Of a DNA stretch of 7,305 bases, positions 4,564 through 7,305 are shown in pieces. The translations under genes were made by a program, and so were the position numbers. The stretch lies in assembly GCA_019416265.1 (NCBI GenBank), contig DXXQ01000065.1, positions 1 through 7,305 on the forward strand, written 5' to 3'. The number at the start of each line of letters is the position of its first letter. The stretch's first letter is position 1. The notes under the pieces were generated by a model. It worked only from the letters and a program-made list of their open reading frames with translations. It had not been told where the DNA came from and did no database searches. Source of the stretch: Clostridiales bacterium. Lineage in GTDB: Bacteria > Bacillota > Clostridia > Lachnospirales > Lachnospiraceae.

Positions 4564-5502
4564 ATGGATACATTATCAGAAGCACTGCACTATACAGATA
4601 AAAAAGCAACTTTTGATACTAATGCGAAACGTATCCTGGCTAATAAACAGGTACTTGCCAGGATTCTTAAGAAAACAGTCTCCGAGTTCAAAGAATTGTC
4701 TTTTCCTGAGATTATGAGCTGTATTGAAGATGAACCTCAAATCAGCACTGTTCTGGTACATCCGGGAATGACCAATCTCTCCTCTATTACAGGTATGGCT
4801 AACGAAGATAAGATTCCGGGAGAGGGAAATGTTTTCTTTGATATCCGATTTTACGCAAGAGTTCCTTATTGTAACAATACGGTGAAAATTATCATTAATG
4901 TGGAGGCTCAGAAGAGCTTTCACCCGGGCTATCATCTGGAAACCCGGGGTGTGTTCTACTGCGCAAGGCTGATATCCGCACAACTCAATACCGAATTTAA
5001 GGAACCGGACTACGATGAACTCAAAAAAGTGTATTCCATCTGGATATGCTTTGAAAGTACCAGAGAACAGGCAAATGCCATTTCTGAATATAAGATTACA
5101 AAACACGATATCTTGAAAGGAATCCGTGACAACAAAGACGCATATGACAAAATGTCGATTATCATGATCACACTTAATCCAGAGGCTTCTTCCGAAGACC
5201 AGTTTATCGATATGTTAAACTGTCTGTTCCACGAAAACGACATCAAAACGAAAAAAGAAGCCTTAAGCTCCCAGTACGGGTTTGCAATAAGTGATGATTT
5301 TGGAAAGGAGTTGAGTTTAATGTGTAATTTATCCGAAGCATTGATCGAAAAGGGCATTAAAAAGGGGCGCTCTGAAGGAGAAAACCGCCTGCAGCAACTC
5401 CTTAGCTATCTGTTAAAAGCAGGCAGGCACGTAGAACTGGAAGAGATTCTTGCAGGCAATGAACAGCTCAAACAACAGCTTTATAAAGAATTTAAGCTGT
5501 AA
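4564..5502 (+). CDS. Rpn-family PD-(D/E)XK nuclease / putative transposase
   Basis: A 312-residue protein of the Rpn/PD-(D/E)XK 'transposase' family that is common in many copies in Clostridia. The nuclease core is visible as D93 (NVFFDIRFYAR) followed by the E-x-Q version of the E-x-K motif (E114-A-Q116, IINVEAQ) and R128/Y132 (TRGVFYCARLI). The N-terminus has the usual AKRILANKQVLARILK segment. The C-terminus after about 255 is charged and helical, with GIKKGRSEGENR and a tail rich in Glu, Gln and Leu. Rpn proteins are DNA endonucleases that promote recombination or act in phage defence; the role of this one is unknown. AAAGGAGG lies 6 nt before the ATG and a good promoter precedes it. Its last 43 codons are duplicated at 6975-7107. 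Confidence 0.88.
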   Translation: MDTLSEALHYTDKKATFDTNAKRILANKQVLARILKKTVSEFKELSFPEIMSCIEDEPQISTVLVHPGMTNLSSITGMANEDKIPGEGNVFFDIRFYARVPYCNNTVKIIINVEAQKSFHPGYHLETRGVFYCARLISAQLNTEFKEPDYDELKKVYSIWICFESTREQANAISEYKITKHDILKGIRDNKDAYDKMSIIMITLNPEASSEDQFIDMLNCLFHENDIKTKKEALSSQYGFAISDDFGKELSLMCNLSEALIEKGIKKGRSEGENRLQQLLSYLLKAGRHVELEEILAGNEQLKQQLYKEFKL

Positions 5503-5507
5503 ACCCA
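5370..5507 (+). repeat. 138-bp direct repeat, copy 1 (3' end of the Rpn-family gene)
   Basis: Matches 6975-7112 at 133 of 138 positions with no gap. The five differences are at 5408, 5410, 5442, 5487 and 5499. Copy 1 covers the last 43 codons of the Rpn-family gene, its stop codon and 5 bp beyond. The offset between copies is 1605 bp. Confidence 0.97.
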
Positions 5508-5539
5508 AATACTCTGCAGAATTTTTCATAAGAGTATAC

Positions 5540-5576
5540 AAAAATCCCCAGATTCCCGATTTGGGGGAATCTGGGG
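5540..5576 (-). terminator. Intrinsic terminator of the MFS gene
   Basis: CCCCAGATTCCC (5546-5557) pairs perfectly over 12 bp with GGGAATCTGGGG (5565-5576). Read leftward it is followed by ATTTTTG, giving a strong terminator 38 bp after the MFS stop. The plus-strand tail is GGGGAAAACATTTTCC, so it may partly stop the Rpn-family transcript too. Confidence 0.9.
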
Positions 5577-5614
5577 AAAACATTTTCCAGAGAAAGATTG
5601 CGTCCTCTCCTTTT

Positions 5615-6712
5615 TTAAGAAAACACATAGCCCATAAACGTGGACATTGTGATCATCACAACCGAAAACAGAAAAGAACTTACAGAAACAAGGGTTGCTC
5701 TTTGCTCTGAGGGAATCATTTCATTAAGGATTACGCCTGTTCTCACTTCCAGAAAGTCATCTGCAAAGGCGCCAAGAAATCCTCCTGCTATCATAAGCCA
5801 TGCTCTTCCTGAAAAAGTCAGCGCAAAGGCGCATCCAACTCCGACCATACTGATTCCAAGGAGGTGTCCGTACCTGCTCCTTGGAAAACGGGAAACCATC
5901 TTCGCCCCAAAGGCAGCGCCAAGTTCCATTACGAACAATGCCGGCCCCAGTAACGATGATGGCAGATCCGCCATCGGAAGCTTTGCCTGCAGAAAAAACA
6001 GGACAAGGGTTGCAACGGACCCTACCAGAGAATTGACAATCATAATCCTCCTTGCCTTTTTGTTCTTAAGGAGGAAACTCCAGCTTTCCACGAACACTAT
6101 CTTAAACCTTTTTGCCACAGGTTCCTTTCTCTCTTCCTTCTCCCTGTGAATGCTCACTTCCGTAAGTCCAATGGCTGCCAACAGCGCTCCCGTACAAAAC
6201 ACCATATCAACTGCATATGCCCTCTGGTATCCCAGCAAAAGTGCCAGACCCGCACATAAGGTTGCCATTGACTTACTGATCCTGAAAAGCACCATCTCCG
6301 TTGATGCAAAACGATTATATGTCTCTTCCTGTCCCGCATATTTCAGACTGTCATATGCCAATGCTTCTCTTGTTCCCGATGACAGATTATAGCTCAAAGC
6401 GCTGAATCCGATTGCCAGCGCAACTGAGCAGAATCTTCCTGAGAAAATCATCAGAATGTCAGACAGAAGCGAAACTAACCAGCTCATGATCAGCGTCTTT
6501 TTTCGCCCAAATACATCTGCCACAGCGCCGGACGGAATCTCAAAGCACATACTGACAATGTGGAAGATGCTCTCCAAAAGCCCGATTTCAAGAAGGGAAA
6601 ATCCCCTTGCTGCAAGAAGCGCCACCCAGGATGCACCCGCTATCTGGAAATATCCTATGGCAGTAATCCCATATAATTTTCTGATTTGTTTTTCTATATT
6701 AAATTTACGCAT
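5615..6712 (-). CDS. MFS-family efflux transporter, apparently short at the C-terminus
   Basis: A 365-residue major facilitator protein, probably a proton-coupled drug exporter in the cytoplasmic membrane. It shows the MFS motif between helices 2 and 3 (GAVADVFGRKK, 62-72) and SSGTREALAYDSL (111-123), typical of one group of Firmicute MFS exporters. I count 11 membrane helices, near 15-35, 41-62, 73-91, 95-112, 141-160, 165-184, 222-242, 252-273, 281-300, 303-322 and 340-363. The protein stops right after helix 11 (MSTFMGYVFS), where helix 12 would be expected. The start at 6712 is set by AAAGGAG 7 nt upstream; an ATG 18 nt earlier overlaps that SD. It has its own promoter, a ~220-nt regulatory leader and a terminator at 5540-5576. 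An ABC-F gene lies beyond. The substrate cannot be told from sequence. Confidence 0.9.
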   Translation of the reverse strand: MRKFNIEKQIRKLYGITAIGYFQIAGASWVALLAARGFSLLEIGLLESIFHIVSMCFEIPSGAVADVFGRKKTLIMSWLVSLLSDILMIFSGRFCSVALAIGFSALSYNLSSGTREALAYDSLKYAGQEETYNRFASTEMVLFRISKSMATLCAGLALLLGYQRAYAVDMVFCTGALLAAIGLTEVSIHREKEERKEPVAKRFKIVFVESWSFLLKNKKARRIMIVNSLVGSVATLVLFFLQAKLPMADLPSSLLGPALFVMELGAAFGAKMVSRFPRSRYGHLLGISMVGVGCAFALTFSGRAWLMIAGGFLGAFADDFLEVRTGVILNEMIPSEQRATLVSVSSFLFSVVMITMSTFMGYVFS

Positions 6713-6717
6713 AAAAA

Positions 6718-6757
6718 ATCTCCTTTTCAAACTTTTTAATCATTTGATAAAGGAGAT
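6718..6757 (-). promoter_or_regulatory. Helix sequestering the MFS Shine-Dalgarno sequence
   Basis: On the minus strand ATCTCCTTT (6757-6749) is a perfect 9-bp complement of AAAGGAGAT (6726-6718), which contains the MFS SD. The 22-nt loop is AT-rich. This would hide the ribosome binding site in the folded leader. Confidence 0.65.
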
Positions 6758-6771
6758 AGCTGCTCAAATAT

Positions 6772-6810
6772 GGATAAGTCCTGTAAAAAAATGCTGTTTA
6801 CTTCTTATCC
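6772..6810 (-). promoter_or_regulatory. Candidate antiterminator helix in the MFS leader
   Basis: On the minus strand GGATAAG (6810-6804) pairs with CTTATCC (6778-6772), and inside it GTAAA (6801-6797) pairs with TTTAC (6787-6783). The GTAAA bases and part of the T-run are also used by the terminator stem, so the two folds exclude each other. Confidence 0.55.
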
Positions 6811-6848
6811 TTTCCCCTGAAAAAGAGCGCACTATCCCCGTAAACAGC
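6785..6848 (-). terminator. Leader terminator (attenuator) upstream of the MFS gene
   Basis: On the minus strand GCTGTTTAC (6848-6840) pairs perfectly over 9 bp with GTAAACAGC (6801-6793), followed by A and seven T (6791-6785). Flanking AAAAT and ATTTT can extend the stem past one bulged G. The 38-nt loop is long but can fold internally. The 5' arm covers codons 17-19 of the leader ORF and the 3' arm contains its stop codon. Confidence 0.65.
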
Positions 6849-6896
6849 CATTTTGCAACCATTATCAAGCTGAATTTCCGGTGTTTTCCAGTACAT
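6798..6896 (-). CDS. Leader ORF of the MFS gene (32 aa)
   Basis: A 32-codon ORF, MYWKTPEIQLDNGCKMAVYG followed by DSALFFRGKDKK, between the MFS promoter and the MFS gene. It has its own SD-like AAAGGAA (6909-6903) 6 nt before the ATG. It overlaps the attenuator: Ala17-Val18-Tyr19 are encoded in the terminator's 5' arm and the TAA lies in the 3' arm. Translation of this frame would therefore control which fold forms. Leader peptides of this type upstream of Firmicute antibiotic-resistance genes sense slowed or stalled ribosomes. No family is recognised, there is no membrane segment, and no run of a single amino acid points to amino-acid sensing. The peptide could instead have a function of its own. 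Confidence 0.6.
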   Translation of the reverse strand: MYWKTPEIQLDNGCKMAVYGDSALFFRGKDKK

Positions 6897-6940
6897 AGTC
6901 CGTTCCTTTCTTTGAATCTTATAGTCAAAAGTATGGTTTT

Positions 6941-6969
6941 ATGATAACATAAACTTGTCTGTAACGCAA
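6941..6969 (-). promoter_or_regulatory. Promoter of the MFS leader and gene
   Basis: On the minus strand: TTGCGT (6969-6964), a 17-bp spacer, and TATCAT (6946-6941) with an extended TGT just before it. The -35 is weak and the extended -10 is good. The expected start is near 6934, giving a leader of about 220 nt. The -35 lies 5 bp from the junction of direct repeat copy 2. Confidence 0.65.
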
Positions 6970-6974
6970 GAGGC

Positions 6975-7107
6975 CTCTGAAGGAGAAAACCGCCTGCAGC
7001 AACTCCTTAGCTGTTTGTTAAAAGCAGGCAGGCACGTAGAACTGGAGGAGATTCTTGCAGGCAATGAACAGCTCAAACAACAGCTTTATAAGGAATTTAA
7101 GCTATAA
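6975..7107 (+). pseudogene. 3' fragment of a Rpn-family PD-(D/E)XK gene
   Basis: These codons encode the last 43 residues of a Rpn-family protein (SEGENRLQQLLSCLLKAG through QLYKEFKL) plus the stop. They are nearly the same as the C-terminus of the intact gene at 4564-5502. The frame is closed upstream by a TAG at 6922-6924, and there is no start codon or RBS for this frame in between, so the fragment cannot make the nuclease. A strong terminator follows directly. It is either the remains of a tandem paralogue or the original 3' end of the Rpn gene, separated from its body when the MFS segment came in. Confidence 0.85.
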
Positions 7108-7112
7108 ACCCA
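6975..7112 (+). repeat. 138-bp direct repeat, copy 2
   Basis: The partner of 5370-5507, 133 of 138 bases identical and in the same orientation. Identity stops sharply at both ends: on the left at the MFS promoter, on the right where terminator 7112-7154 begins. Relative to the Rpn reading frame, four of the five differences are silent and one changes Tyr to Cys. Confidence 0.97.
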
Positions 7113-7154
7113 GCGCCCTGTAAACACAAATGAATACAGGGCGCTTATCTTTTT
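7112..7154 (+). terminator. Intrinsic terminator after the Rpn fragment
   Basis: AGCGCCCTGTA (7112-7122) pairs perfectly over 11 bp with TACAGGGCGCT (7135-7145) around a 12-nt loop, followed by TATCTTTTT. It is strong on the plus strand. On the minus strand it follows the ABC-F stop, with a weaker tail (GGGTTTAT), so it may partly serve both. Confidence 0.9.
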
Positions 7155-7305
7155 CACACCTCCACAACCCTCGCGCCGATCCTCTCCCTGAACGCTGCGT
7201 CGTGTTCAACCAGCAGCATGGTTGGAGAAAATTGTGTGATCATTTCTTCAATCTGTATTCTGGAGTATATATCAATATAGTTCAGCGGTTCATCCCATAT
7301 GTATA
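7154..7305 (-). CDS. ABC-F ribosomal protection protein (Lsa type), C-terminal 49 residues
   Basis: Read from the right edge leftward, a frame encodes 49 residues and stops at 7156-7154. It contains the end of the second ATPase domain: the Walker B/D-loop segment YIWDEPLNYID and the H-loop TMLLVEHD. The WDEPLNYID form, with VEHD about 22 residues later, is typical of Lsa-type antibiotic-resistance ABC-F proteins. These bind the ribosomal E site and dislodge drugs such as lincosamides, streptogramin A and pleuromutilins; they have no membrane domain. Only the tail is visible, so subgroup and spectrum cannot be fixed; a housekeeping ABC-F is less likely given the NYID sequence. The gene points toward the MFS gene on the same strand, 442 bp away. 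Confidence 0.8.
   Translation of the reverse strand, partial: YIWDEPLNYIDIYSRIQIEEMITQFSPTMLLVEHDAAFRERIGARVVEV

Noticed and set aside
4576..5106. Long minus-strand frame opposite the Rpn gene
   Set aside because: It is a shadow frame with no RBS and no domain. The plus strand has the nuclease motifs, promoter and SD.
5413..5628. Minus-strand frame of 71 codons after the MFS stop, considered as a frameshifted MFS C-terminus
   Set aside because: The sequence is not a membrane helix, runs through the terminator stem and lies antisense to the Rpn gene end.
1..7305. CRISPR arrays, tRNA or rRNA genes, replication origin
   Set aside because: No regularly spaced short repeats, cloverleaf sequences with conserved T-loops, rRNA motifs or iteron clusters were seen.

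Overview
The window reads as an accessory stretch of a Gram-positive anaerobe of the Clostridia, most likely a gut Lachnospiraceae. The reasons are the strong AGGAGG-type ribosome binding sites, sigma-A promoters with 17-bp spacers, many intrinsic terminators with T-tracts, a large Rpn/PD-(D/E)XK 'transposase' gene, and the style of the MFS and ABC-F proteins. The genus is inference; no rRNA or other marker gene is present.

Left part (1-2290, minus strand): one end of an IS91-like element. A tyrosine recombinase (1090-1965) is translationally coupled through an 8-bp overlap to an IS91-family HUH/Y2 transposase that runs off the left edge (1-1097). Its upstream side (1966-2290) is non-coding and dense in inverted repeats. 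The stretch 2290-2865 holds no convincing gene: some foldable sequence, an orphan leftward terminator and the promoter of the next gene.

Middle (2866-4499, plus strand): a small acidic protein of unknown function with its own promoter and terminator, then a three-gene redox operon. The operon encodes a 2[4Fe-4S] ferredoxin with a TTG start, a membrane protein with NapH/YccM-like cysteine motifs, and a rhodanese lipoprotein. It looks like an electron relay from the cytoplasm to an extracytoplasmic sulfane-sulfur protein (inference).

Right part (4500-7305): a Rpn-family PD-(D/E)XK gene (4564-5502) with its own promoter. Its SD can be hidden by a hairpin that only read-through transcripts would contain. 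Next is a minus-strand MFS efflux gene (5615-6712). Its ~220-nt leader has the layout of an inducible attenuator: a 32-codon ORF with an SD, a terminator whose 3' arm contains that ORF's stop codon, a competing antiterminator helix, and a helix that hides the MFS SD. The last 138 bp at the 3' end of the Rpn gene recur beyond the MFS gene (96% identical), so the MFS gene sits between direct repeats. The right edge holds the C-terminus of an ABC-F ribosome-protection ATPase of Lsa type. The MFS/ABC-F neighbourhood suggests an antibiotic-resistance locus, which fits ribosome-sensed attenuation. The MFS leader is the most interesting feature of the window.
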